From positions 481,548,252 through 481,612,251 of the forward strand of contig NC_085137.1 in the NCBI RefSeq assembly GCF_035046485.1: 64,000 bases of DNA. The letters run 5' to 3'. Positions 31,761-43,200 of this stretch are shown piece by piece. Numbering within the stretch: the first letter of the stretch is position 1; each line of letters opens with the position of its first letter. The notes beneath the pieces were generated by a model. It was given only the letters and a program-made list of their open reading frames with translations, was not told where the DNA came from and made no database searches. The translations under genes and the position numbers were made by a program. The DNA is from Aedes albopictus. Its lineage: Eukaryota > Arthropoda > Insecta > Diptera > Culicidae.

Positions 31761-34667
31761 AAGGGTATGCGGTATGGGATTTTCTCAAAGCGATATGAAA
31801 CGAAACGGTATAATTTTTTTTTTGAGACGATGCGGTACGAAACGAAACGAAATTTAAAAAAGTTTCGTGAGATCGATACGAAATCCGGATTCACTCGGTA
31901 TTTTTCGAAACGAAACGAAATTATCGTAAAAATTCCGCGGAATCTTGTACACAGTTCAAAAAATGTTACTTCATATAACCTGTGACAAAAGGACCCCGTC
32001 ATATCACACCCATGCTTGCATCACTTTTTGAATTTACAGATTGCTTTCATTATGTAGCTAACATTCAACATTCCATGCAAGGAATTGTATAATGTAAAAT
32101 TCTGTGAGATGGAGTAGAAGTTTATATGTCAAATTTGTTTACGTCGGGTGAAATTTTCAGAAATTTTTGCTGTGTAGGTATATTTTTTTGTGAAAATTGG
32201 TACTGTGTGCTTACATTTTTCATTTACTGAAAGATTGATGTTTCTAAAACTTGACTGATTACGGAAAATAAGCAATATGGTACTCATGGAGCAATTATTT
32301 TTATTTCTTAACCGACTTTTTCATCTACTCACGGTTTGAGTAGGTTTGTCGTTTTATCTTACTTCTTTAAATATTCAAGAAAAAAATTTTTTTTGGCATT
32401 TGGTTCGAGCCTCCTGTCGAAAATATGCCTTAGTGCATTAGGAAATTTGTGGAGATTTAATTATATTTCAAAGTCCCTTCATAAGGTTTGCACCTGAATT
32501 ATGTCAAAATACTCCTTTCAGATCGAAAAACTTTATATCAACTGCCAGTTTTTTTTTGTTTTTGGTACATGTTAGACTCTTTTACTTCCAAGAAAGTCAC
32601 CCCGGATAATCTAATTTCCGGATAATCGAGCCATACTTTTTTTATTTTATTTTTAAGATTTATCAATCAAAAACAGTTCGATAAACATAGAAGCAAGCTA
32701 GTATGACATTATAGTCCTTAAACTCAACGGCTGGCATGATTATAACCATATTTGTTGAGAATGGAATTTTGGCCGAAAAATCTGCATAAAAAAAATAATT
32801 ATCAAATAGGGTGAATCTGATTTATTGGTGTTGCATTTGACATTTGCTACATCTTTTGTCATACTGCCATCTAAAATTGATCAAACAAAACGAAAAAAAT
32901 ATTTGGTCCCGGGATAATCGAGCCATTTTTTCCGGATAATCGAGTCCGACCTGTATTTGCAAAGATATTTTCCCAAAGTTATCTCTTTGGTGTAATTCAA
33001 TGTTTTCTAAGAGCATCGTTTTCCAAACTTGAGCCTTGCGACCCTTGTCTATTTTCACCTAGCTCAGGGGTTTTCAGATCATGCACCACCTTGACAAGTG
33101 CATCCGGCATTTAAATAATTCTGCTTTCGCTTTAAAACTCATTATTCATCATTCATTGTTTGACCTATCACATAATCTCGAAGAATAATGGACCAAAAAC
33201 TCTATAGAAATGAAATCCCATAACGTTTCTTCGAGCAATTGCCACTTACAGTACCAAATATACCATTAGGGATGTATCTTCATGAAAGTAGCTGCTATAA
33301 ATCTTAGATTCACTTAAAGTAGTTTTCTGCAGTTTTGCAGTCTGCAGTGTTGTCCGTTGTCAAATGTTAATGTAGAGGCCGCAAGATCGAAAACGGTGTA
33401 ATTGCCTTTTTTTTCTTTTGACCAACAAATACAGAAAAAAATTACTAAACACTTCTTGTCAGGAATTTGCCAAAGTTATGAAAATTAAGCTTCCAAGGAT
33501 TTTGCAAGGAATTTACTATAGATATCTCCAGAAATGGCCTTTAAAAATGGTTAGCACTTATTGAGGGGAAGCGCAGGAGTTCGCCAAGGTTCTAATTGAG
33601 AATCAATAAAAAGTGTACCACCAATTTAACAAAATTCCCTGTATTAATCTGCTTAGGATATCATTCAGGATTCCGAACGATCTTGGCCAAAAAATCCAGA
33701 AATATTCCCAGTCCAAGGAAAATATATTGCAATCCGACACAGCCACGGGGGGGGGGGAGGTTTCAGGGTTAAACCCCCCCCCCCCCCCCCCCCGAGCCAA
33801 AATTTGAGGAACTAATTTTCAGTATAAAGCGCTTTGCAACGAAAAAAATTTTCGGCTGCGCCACTATTTCCAAACTACGAGTACAATTGCTCATTACTGT
33901 TTTCAAAATTTTAGAGTCAAATCAAAAAAGGTATCATTGATCGTTGAAAACCCCTCCCAGAGACAATTTCTGGCTACACCACTGCAATCCGAGTTACACT
34001 GTTACTCGTACTAAGCTTCGAAAAAAAGGGAACGACGTAAGTTTTTAGAACCCAAAAATGTCGGAATATCCCACAAAAATCGGTACCCACTGAAAAGACG
34101 ACAAAGCTTTTGCGGGTTTTACCGGATTTTTTCGTTTTTTTTTTCGGCTTTTTGCGATATTTCGGCTTGGGAAAGCTAGTGTCCCAGGTCGAAAAATACT
34201 TAAAACAAAATGCAAATCAGTGTCACAATCACATCAGCATGGGAAAAGCATGTTTCACGGGCGAGTGTGTGCACTTGAGAGTAGCTTTGAAAAATATCAG
34301 TAAGTAAAACTGAAGTTAATTTGAATTGCATGGTTCGACAATAACCAAAAAGCATGCCACGTAGTGATTTATTTCCAAAAAGTGCAGTGCAATTCAGAAT
34401 GTTTGAAAAACCCTGTACTAGGTTTCGTAGAATAGAAAAAAGTAAACGATTAGCATTCACACTACTGTTTTCGAAATTATTTGGCAGTTTCGCGGAATTC
34501 CATTTTGTTTCGTCAATAGGAAGTTTTTGAAGGCGAAATTTTTAGAATTTGACGAAACGAAACGAAATTCAAAATCAAAAATTTCGCCTAGTTAAATTCC
34601 GTGGAATTTCGCGGAATTTCGTTTCGAGGGGTATTTGGCGAAACTTTTCGGTATACCGCATACCCTT
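31761..34667. mobile_element. 2.9-kb TIR element with 10-bp target duplication (Mutator-like?)
   Basis: The ends are AAGGGTATGCGGTAT and its inverse ATACCGCATACCCTT. Target duplication ACACCGCAAT occurs at 31,751-31,760 and 34,668-34,677. Near each end CGAAACGAAACGAAAT-type words cluster (31,797-31,925 and 34,553-34,640). A 9-10 bp duplication is typical of Mutator-like elements. No transposase ORF is seen; the interior is AT-rich with a G10...C17 tract at 33,748-33,794. Confidence 0.7.
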
Positions 34668-34749
34668 ACACCGCAATGCAAAGGTGATCCCTACCCAGAA
34701 ATGGACGCAAACCGGTATAACTGAAAAAAAAAAAGATTATGGTACGTAA

Positions 34750-35015
34750 GCGGGCGTGCTTCGAAAATCTCTGCCAGGCAGCCAACACGTTCCCTTGACT
34801 ACAGAGTAGTCATCGCCAAAACGAAGGGCGTCAGGACCCCCAGAACGCCTCCCGAAATGCTGCAGGAGATCGTGGAAACATTGTTCCCGCGCCACGATGC
34901 AAGATCATGGGCCCACGTCCGCTATGGACAAAGCGAGGTCGTCTCGGTGACGAACGACCTCATCTCAATAGCGAAGCCGCTTCAGTTGAACAAGGGTCTG
35001 TATGATATCCCAGTT
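34750..35015 (+). pseudogene. LINE ORF2 fragment before the RT domain
   Basis: One frame reads YRVVIAKTKGVRTPRTPPEM and EIVETLFPRHDARSW, a pattern seen between endonuclease and RT in R1-type LINEs. It ends abruptly at about 35,015, where AT-rich DNA begins. Confidence 0.55.
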
Positions 35016-35640
35016 TGAAATTTGGTTGAATGAATACACCTCACAAAATAATAATCTCTTTTTTGTCAAACTTTGACGCTTTGCTTCAAGTAGGTACTTG
35101 AACCTTGAAAGGTTATAAAATTTCGTTCTTTACTATTATTGCCTACGCTTCGTGGAGCAAATGTCGAGTATGCAGGAGATATGCGGTATACCGGTACTCT
35201 ATACTCTATAGAGATATCACTTGAGACAGCATTGCTGAAAGGATGTGTACGGGTATGGGGGTTGGGGGGGGGGGGTGGACAAGTGAGATTTCGTTACTTC
35301 CATGGTTTCCAGAATCGTACTTATCTACAACGAAAATGGCGGTCCAATTTACGGATAGTCTGCAGTACTTGCCAGTGCCGAATATTCCGCGGGAGAGAGG
35401 ACAACTTAAGACGGTAGCGGACGGAACGCTTACCATTTAATAGAGAGTATTCATATACGGTCCCCTTCCTCTTCGCTCCTAATGGGCGTACCGCAAAGGT
35501 AAGGAAGAGAGAGAGAGACTGAGATTTTAGTGGGTCGATCCCCACATAACCCGAGGATCTACCTCTTCAGTATCTGATTAGCAGGTTTCCTCATTCTGTA
35601 AAAAATGTATGAACTGAGAGCTTATTTCGTAAACTTCATT
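35016..35640. other. No gene seen
   Basis: Contains a G run at about 35,262-35,275 and a short (GA)n at 35,506. Short open frames only. Confidence 0.35.
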
Positions 35641-37115
35641 TCATATCATTTCATATATTTAGTATTACATGAAATTCAAGATAAAACTCAATCAACAATA
35701 TTTCTCCATAATACACGGTTCGTGGCTGCCGTTCTTCATCCTCAGTCACGTCCAACACTCGCCAGATCACGCTCCACCTGGTCCGCCCATCGTGCTCTCG
35801 GCGCTCCACGCCTTCTTGTGCCAACCGGATCAGTTGCAAACACCAGCTTTGCAGGGTTGTTGTCCGGCATTCTTGCAACATGCCCTGCCCACCGTATCCT
35901 TCCGGCTTTGGCCACCTTCTGGATGCTGGGTTCGACGTAAAGTTCAGCTAGCTTATGGTTCATCCTTCTCCGCCACACACCGTTCTCCTGCACACCGCCG
36001 AAGATCGTCCTTAGCACGCGTCGCTCGAAAACTCCGAGTGCTTGCAGGTCCTCCTCGAGCATGGTCCATGTCTCGTGCCCGTAGAGGACCACCGGTCTTA
36101 CATATTAGCGTTTTGTACAAGGTGCATTTGGTGCGTGGGTGAATCTTTTTAGACTACAGCTTCTTCTGGAGCCCGTAGTAGGCCCAACTTCCGCTGATGA
36201 TGTGCCTTCGAATTTCATGACTCACGTTGTTGTCAGCCGTCAGTAAGGATCCGAGGTAGACGAATACCTCCACCACCTCGTAGGTATCCCCGTCTGTCGT
36301 AACATTACTACCCAGACGGATCCGGTCGTGTTCGGTCCCGCCTACCAGTATGTACTTTGTGTATGTACCAGTCCGACCTTTGCTGCTTCGCGTTTCAGGC
36401 GGGTGTACAGCTCTGCCACCGTTCCAAATGTTCTGGCGATAATGTCCATGTCGTCCGCAAAGCACACAAATTGACCGGATTTTGTGAAAACCGTACCCCG
36501 GCTGTTGAGCCCGGTTCGTCGCATCACACATTCCAGAGTGATATTGAAGAGTTGGCATGAGAATCCGTCACCTTGTCGCAGTCCCCGAGATAAGAATTAA
36601 CAGGATAGTTAACCCGAAACCCTTACGCAGTTTTGCACACCGTCCATCGTTGCTTTAATCAGTCTAGTCAGCTTCCCAGGAAAGCCGTTTTCGTCCATGA
36701 TTTTCCATAGCTCTGTGCGGTCGATACTGTCGTATGCTGCTTTGAAGTCGATGAACAGATGATGCGTTGGGACCAGGTATTCACGGCATTTCTGGAGGAT
36801 TTGCCGTACGGTGAAGATTTGGTCCGTTGTCGACCGGACGTCGATGAAGCCAGCTTGATAACTTCCCACGAACTCATTTGTTTTGGGTGACAGACGACGG
36901 AAGATGATCTGGGATAGCACTTTGTAGGCAGCATTCAAAATAGTGATCGCTCTGAAGTTCTCACATTCCAAATGGTCGCCTTTCTTGTGAATGGGGCAGA
37001 TTACCCCTTCCTTCCACTCCTCCGGTAGCTGTTCGGTTTCCCAGATCCTGACTATCAGCCGGTGATTTCGTAAACTTATCATTTTTGAATACGTACATGT
37101 ATGTGTAGCAGACAA
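35641..37115 (-). pseudogene. 5'-truncated LINE with reverse transcriptase, frameshifted
   Basis: Minus-strand frames in order: 37,115-36,609 (168 codons) with VICPIHKKGDHLECENFRAI, FRPG-like GFIDVRSTTDQIFTVRQIL and the catalytic box HLFIDFKAAYDSI; 36,527-36,342 with the second catalytic box FADDMDII; and 36,092-35,742 with VLYGHETWTM, FERRVLRTIFG and GHVARMP of the C-terminal domain. At least two frameshifts separate them. The 3' end near 35,645 has a GATATGAAATGA-type tail. It lies just upstream of the tetraspanin ATG exon, in its likely 5' intron. Confidence 0.85.
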
Positions 37116-37264
37116 AAATATTCTTTATGTATTCCATAGAAAATCAAGAATATTCCATAACGAAAACTCCTGGTTCCTCAGGCGATCCAATCAAATTGTT
37201 TTTCATTTATTAACGACTCCACTCTATCTAACGTTCTTTTCCATTTCTTCTGCTCCACAGCACC

Positions 37265-39596
37265 ATGGGTAGTTCCGGCTACACGTGCATACGACGGACA
37301 TTCTGCTCGTTCAACGTTCTAATATGGGTAAGCACTACTATGTGAACAGAACGGTCATTCATCAAGGATTAAACTTTTATCAAAAAAATCACAACTAAAC
37401 CCTGCTTGCTTGCAGCTCTGCGGTAGCTGCTTCCTGGCCATCGGCGTGTGGCTACGATTTGCCGCACCCGGCTATGCCACCCTACTGCCAGACCACGCTG
37501 CCCTCAGCGCAGACTGCCTATTCATGACCATCGGCGTGATTAGTTTCGTGATAGCATTCTTCGGCTGCTGCGGTTCGTGGTTCCAGTCGCGGTGTTTCTT
37601 GATAATTGTATGGGATTTGATTGGGATTAGCTTTTACTGTGACTGTATTTAAGTTTTCAATTTTATTTCATAGTATTTCACTCTGGTGGTGTTGCTGTTT
37701 TTGAGCGAGTTCCTTTTGGGATCGCTGGCATTTGTGTTCCGGGGAGGAATCGGACGGATGATGGTTCACGAACTGAAGTACGGCATCGAAAAGCACTACA
37801 ACGTGTCGGATCGAGGTGGAATTTTTGCACCCTCGGTGGCATCCATCTGGGACAAGGTGCAAGTTGAGGTGAGTTGGTAGTAGTTGACTATATTGAAATA
37901 AGTGTTATCCAAGATTTTAGATTAGTTTATCAGAAAAAAATGAATTCTGGTCTATAAAATTTAATATAAAAATGACTTATAGATCTATAGTTTCAGCTTA
38001 AGTGGATTTCACGGCTCATATTCCACAGCAATTAATTCGTATTTCCCATTCCAGCTGCAATGTTGCGGTGTCAGCTCGTACGAAGACTGGTACGACATCA
38101 GTGCATGGCCGGGCGAGCGGTGGGTCCCGCGGTCCTGTTGCCGACCGCGCTACGGTTCTCTAATGCTGGAAGGCTCGGGTGACGATCTGCAGAGCGCTGA
38201 TTGCCGGAAGTAATTTTCGTCGCGAAATTTTCGGTTGAGCGTTATGAATTTTTATCAATTGATTCTGATTGCTTTCAGAGCTGGCGACCCGTCTCTGCTG
38301 TGGGACAAGAGCTGCGGCCAGATTCTCCAGATGTGGTTCGTCCAAAGGCTACACGTCGTTGGGACGGTTGGTCTAGTCATAGCATTTCTACAGGTAAGAT
38401 GATGAAGATTTCAGTAACAAATTTTGAAAACGACGTATACAGGGGATGGCCAAAATGTTTGGGATAGGCAACTTTTTTTTCTCTCACAAAAAAATTCAAC
38501 ATGCAATAACTTTTCATAGAGTGCATCAAAAAATCTCAAATTTTGACTGTTTGTCAACCTATTATATGTGCATCATTGGTACAAATTTGGGTTCGATTGA
38601 ATAATTTTTCGCGAAGTTAGAACCGTTCGGGTAAAACACTATTTTTTAGACAACTCATTTTTGAGCTGTCATATCTCGGAAACCAGTGAACCGAATTGAA
38701 TAAAAATTTGAACGTACACTAACAATATGTAAATGCTTCACAAACTATTCAAACATAGGTACTTTTTAAACGGGGAAAAAAGTTATCATGGATTGACACT
38801 TTTTGGATTTTTCTCGAAAAAAATGTAATTTTTTTACATCAATGTCAATAAATTTTAGTGTTGATATCCAAAGATTTTCCACTTCTGTTCTCAAACTATC
38901 TCTAATCAGATAGCTTAGAGTCTATTTAGATTGAAGGAAGACCACATTTAATAATTTTTGTGTGGTATTGTAAGTTTGACTTATTTTCCTCTATATGGGT
39001 AAAAATTTCAACCCGGTACAACTTAATTCGCCGTGAGAAAATATTACATTTTATAACGTCGTATTAAGTATCAATATATTGTTGATAAACGTTAAAAAAT
39101 TCATTCAATTCGGTTCATTGGTTTCCGAGATATGACTGCTCAAAAATGAGTTGTCTAAAAAATAGTGTTTTACCCGCACGGTTCTAACTTCGCGAAAAAT
39201 CAATCAATCGAGCCCAAATTTGTACCAATGATGCACATATAATAGGTTGACAAACAGTCAAAATTTGAGATTTTTTTATGCACTCTATGAAAAGTTACAG
39301 CATGTTTAATTTTTTTGTGGGAGAAAAAAGGTTGCCTATCCCAAACATTTTGGCCATCCCCTGTAGTTAATGCTACACCATTGCTTATATGTCGTTTTCA
39401 AAATTTGTTACTGATTTGTTGTTTTAAGATTGAGTCATGAGTCCCTGCGTTCTTGCAGCTATTCGGTCTGATATCGTCGATGTTACTGTTCTGCACGGTC
39501 AAGCACAAACGATCGTCGAAAACCTACAAATCGTACTCGCCCTCGGTGGACACGACCCTAAATCGGAACAGCACCGGAACCTACCTGGACGATTGA
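37265..39596 (+). CDS. Tetraspanin, six coding exons, 285 aa
   Basis: Exons 37,265-37,327, 37,416-37,607, 37,674-37,868, 38,055-38,209, 38,279-38,393 and 39,459-39,596 have GT-AG borders, and every phase agrees. The protein has four membrane segments (near residues 15-38, 57-77, 86-108, 228-253). The large extracellular loop carries the signature CCG (153-155), a second CC at 178-179, Cys 200 and Cys 214, which pair as disulfides. The end HVVGTVGLVIAFLQLFG resembles the TSPAN4/TSPAN9 (insect Tsp5D-like) group; the subfamily is my judgement. Tetraspanins organise membrane partners such as integrins at the cell surface. An acceptor-like CTCCACAG just before CACCATGG implies an upstream 5' UTR exon. 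Intron 5 is swollen by nested mobile elements. Confidence 0.95.
38412..39413. mobile_element. 76-bp palindromic MITE split by a larger element
   Basis: Halves at 38,412-38,439 and 39,364-39,413 together match the intact 76-bp elements at 61,044 and 61,867 (ends CAGTAAC and GTTACTG). Target duplication ATTT occurs at 38,408-38,411 and 39,414-39,417. It lies in intron 5 of the tetraspanin. Confidence 0.85.
38440..39363. mobile_element. 924-bp TIR element, CAGGGGAT family, nested
   Basis: The ends CAGGGGATGGCCAAAATGTT are perfect inverses at their start, and long subterminal arms follow. TA duplicates flank it at 38,438-38,439 and 39,364-39,365. It is a relative of 18,003-18,922. No transposase; a Tc1/mariner-type mobilisation is likely. 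Confidence 0.85.
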
Positions 39597-40253
39597 TATT
39601 GATGTCTGTCTCGATTACTATTGCGTATGTAGGTATCGAGATCACTCCACAATATGGCTTTACGAAATTCACAATCCTCGAAGATCACGTAAGACACCAC
39701 GAACCACAACAACGAAGCTGAGCAGTGGATAAATATACTCGTATTTATATCAAAATCATTACTATTTTACACATGTACTATTTTAGGTTAAACGCCGAGA
39801 TGCTGAGACGCTGAAATCGAATCCTTAGATTAAGGAGATGCTGTGCCAAAAATCACGAAGATAGTTGTTTGTATTTTAAAAAAACCCGAGATTAAATAAG
39901 AGTATTGTTAATTTATGGAACGCTAGGTCACCTTAGAAAGTAAGGATAAGGATATCACTACAAAAGTAGAACGAACAAATTGGTTAAAAAATAAAATGTA
40001 TTTACAAAAGAATCCAGTGATCGGGAGAGTCTCCGACCTAGCTTTCGATAGATCGCGCTTAGATTTTAGACCTTATATGATACAATTGGTTTTTACTACC
40101 TTATAGATCTATGTATTTATAAATAGTATATCCGACTGCCGAAGTCGAAGCAAAGCATTCCAAAGTAGCACAACTTGTATTTACATGGTAATTCTCAGAG
40201 ATAAATGAAATAAATCAACCTTGTATGTACTCCATATCGTCATTCCGTGTAAC
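39597..40253 (+). other. Tetraspanin 3' UTR and intergenic space
   Basis: AT-rich, with no ORF. A poly(A) signal AATAAA lies at 40,209-40,214, about 610 nt after the stop, only about 45 bp from the end of the convergent gene. The 3' UTRs of the two genes may abut or overlap. Confidence 0.5.
40209..40214 (+). terminator. Poly(A) signal, probably of the tetraspanin
   Basis: AATAAA within TGAAATAAATCAACC. An alternative AATAAA lies near 39,988. Confidence 0.45.
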
Positions 40254-43200
40254 TTATTCCAGCTCTATTATCTTGGATCCGAGGTCGTTCAGTGTTTTCG
40301 TAAACTTTTTGTTGGCCTTCCGGAAGAATTCTCGGGGTTTCTGAAATTGGTTATTAAATATTATCAATACTTCGTTACATGACAAAAACATTGCCATCTT
40401 ACATTCAGAGCCGCATTAATCTGTTTAGCGAAAAAGTCCACTGCGTTGACAATGGACAACCGGAGGGCTTCGTAGTCTTCGATTGGGTTTGGTTCGTAGT
40501 CTTTGGCTGTTGCCTTGTCTACGACAGCTCCAGGCTATAGTTCAAGAAAAAAAAAATGTTAGTATTCAACATTACATTACCATGGTCGTACTCCGTATAG
40601 TTTACGTTCAAAAGATTCACGATCTTTTGCTGCACTTTGTCGTACATCGACAGGATCTTCGAATGGATGCCTTCCTTTTCCTGGACGGCGTCTTTGTCTT
40701 CGGATTTATTGTGGATCAAACCGTATACCTGTGGGGATCAATTCGAATAATTAGTGTTATCGTCATCGGTATTGCCGCCTTTGAGGCTGAAGAAACCGTC
40801 ATTAATTGGGGTAGGCGGGGCAGTATGGACATTGGACACCCTCAATATTTTCAAACGTTCGAATTCTTTTGCACTTTCAATGCAGGGAGCATTTACTCCA
40901 TTTATCTGCAATGTAGTATCAGCAGAGGAACATTCGAAATTAGAATTATATCTGACTTTACACAAAAAGTTTTTTGTGTATGAAAATTATAAGTTTCATA
41001 CCATTTAAAATAAGGTTTTATGAGAAATTGTTCTACGCACAGCATGTACACAAAAACACATTTTTTTTTCAAAACACTCCGAATGGGGCACGTTCGGTGT
41101 AGTACTAGATTTGTAGTAATGAGCTGAATTTTTGTATGGTGAGAAGGTCAATAGGACAGATCGGTAAAGTACTAGATTTGTAGTAATGAGCTGAATTTTT
41201 GTATGGTGAGAAGGTCAATTCTCCGTTTCTGCAATGAAATGGTGCAAAAAGCGTGGGATTCCTTGCCTAATTTTATGCTGTTTGAGCAAAACTTTGGGTA
41301 ACAGTGTTGTTGTTTTCTCCATTTCTTGCAACATAAACAACATAGTTATCCAAAGTTTTGCTCAAGCAGCATCAAATTAGGCAAGGAATCATAATACCCA
41401 CGCTTTTTGCACCATTTCATTGCAGAAACGGAGAATTGACGTTCTCACCATACTAAAATTCAGCTCATTACTACAAATCTAGTACTTCACCAATCTGTCC
41501 TATTGAAATTAACTGCACATAATTGACCTAGTTTTGTGTATTATTCATCCGAAAAAGTTGTTTTGCTTCAGAAAACAGTTATAGGGTACACGCAACCTGA
41601 GATTGGCAGATTCTAATACAATTGGGTATGAAACATATACAAATATTGTATTAGGGCCTTGCAAATACAAAAATTGGTAGGTGGCAGTATACCAAAAATT
41701 GTATTGGCTTCCTAGAATCTGGAAAAGGAAAATTTCGCATGTGTGCGTGTGCTCTCTGTCGCACTGGTTTCTCATTATTAAATAATTTTGTTCTATTTTT
41801 AGACTGATCATGGCAGCAGCGGCGGCATCAAATACCAATACATGTTTAAAAAGAAATACGGGCGGTGGCGGGAATCGAACCGAGATACTATCATGGTGAT
41901 ACTCAGTATCCTGCGCTCTAACCAGCACGGCTATAACTGCACATGAATAGACAAGAGGCTGAAAGCCATCATGATCAACACACACGTGGCTTGGTGATGG
42001 AAGTGATACAGCCGCCACACTGCACAATGGGTCCAGAGCCGTATTTGCGAAGACAAAACTGTTTAAGCTTCAGCTTTAAGTTTTTAGACACATATTGTGT
42101 TTTAGAAAGTTTATTTTCAATTGTTGACCCTATTCCCTATTATTGTTATGTTAGGGTGGTTCGTCTGGTTAAACTGATTAAAAAATCTGCTTTCTAATAA
42201 TTTTATTTGCGATGCCATGATGGATGGTGATGGATCGTTTAATTAGAAATTCCACCAATAAACGGCAAATTCTAAATTTCATATATCTCAGGACTCTCAC
42301 CACTTAGAAAGTTGGTGTCTTCGACAACGTTGTTAAGTGAGTCAAGGGCTTACAGTTAATGGTCCACTAGGCGGCGCTAGTTACACATTTGCAAAATCAT
42401 TCAAATGATTGATATTTTTTGGTGAAGTAATCAACAAGCTGTAAGTTTGTTTTCTTTGAACGTGTCTAAGTCAAGTCAAAGGTTTTTCAAAGAGCTATGT
42501 ATTAGTCATAATTGAGGGGCCCAGAATCAAAGGGGTGTAGGTGACGATTTTGTCGATTTTGAGCTGTGCATAACATAAAATTCTTCAGATTTCAAGCTTT
42601 CAGGAACTTTTTTAAGATTGTTTCTACGATGATTGGTAAAATTACAATAAATCATAGAAAATTGGATTGATTTTGAAGCTCCATACATTTTGTATGGGAT
42701 GAAAAATTGGTCAAAAACATTAAACCTCATTTACTCGAAAGTGGGTTTTTGTCACTTACACCCCTTTGCTTCTAACCCCCTCAATTGTGCAATGTCGCAT
42801 TTCATTCGGTTCACTTGATCCAGAGATATAGCAATTAAACGAAGAACACTCAAATATGAACTACTTTATTAGAGTTGATCCAATTTAATGTAAAGTTATA
42901 CAATCGAGCCCAAATTTGTACCGTTTATAGCTTACTAGTTGTGCAACTGGCAGGAAAAAAATTGAGAATATTTGGTGCTTTTTTGAAAAAGTTATAGCTT
43001 GCTGAATATATTTGAAATAATAAATAAAAGTTGCATGCTTCAATTAATTCGTAACTAGCGCCGCCTACTGACAGAACCTTGAACCAATCAACTAATCAAC
43101 TGAGCGGCCGTAACCAACCTAACAACATCGCCGAAGACATCAACTTTCTAAGTGATCTGAGTCCTGAGATATATGGAATATAATATTTGTTTGCTTACTA

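Larger units (their letters stand above)
28150..35015 (+). mobile_element. Decayed R1/LOA-type LINE split by two insertions
   Basis: The GC-rich block contrasts with its surroundings. In order it holds a 5' untranslated part (28,150-28,700), an ORF1 remnant with zinc knuckles, an endonuclease remnant and the start of the region before RT. It is cut at 35,015, with RT and the 3' end missing. A solo LTR (29,987-30,916) and a TIR element (31,761-34,667) interrupt it. Many stops and frameshifts show it is dead. R1/LOA assignment rests on the ORF1 knuckle arrangement and the endonuclease motif. Confidence 0.75.

Noticed and set aside
35605..36142. Plus-strand ORFs of 111 and 157 codons
   Set aside because: They are antisense shadows of the minus-strand LINE.
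40483..40983. 166-codon plus-strand ORF
   Set aside because: It is the antisense of exons 2-4 of the secreted-protein gene, which have consistent splice sites on the minus strand.
41545..42027. 160-codon minus-strand ORF
   Set aside because: It crosses a tRNA-like SINE and AT-rich repeat DNA; the composition is not coding-like.
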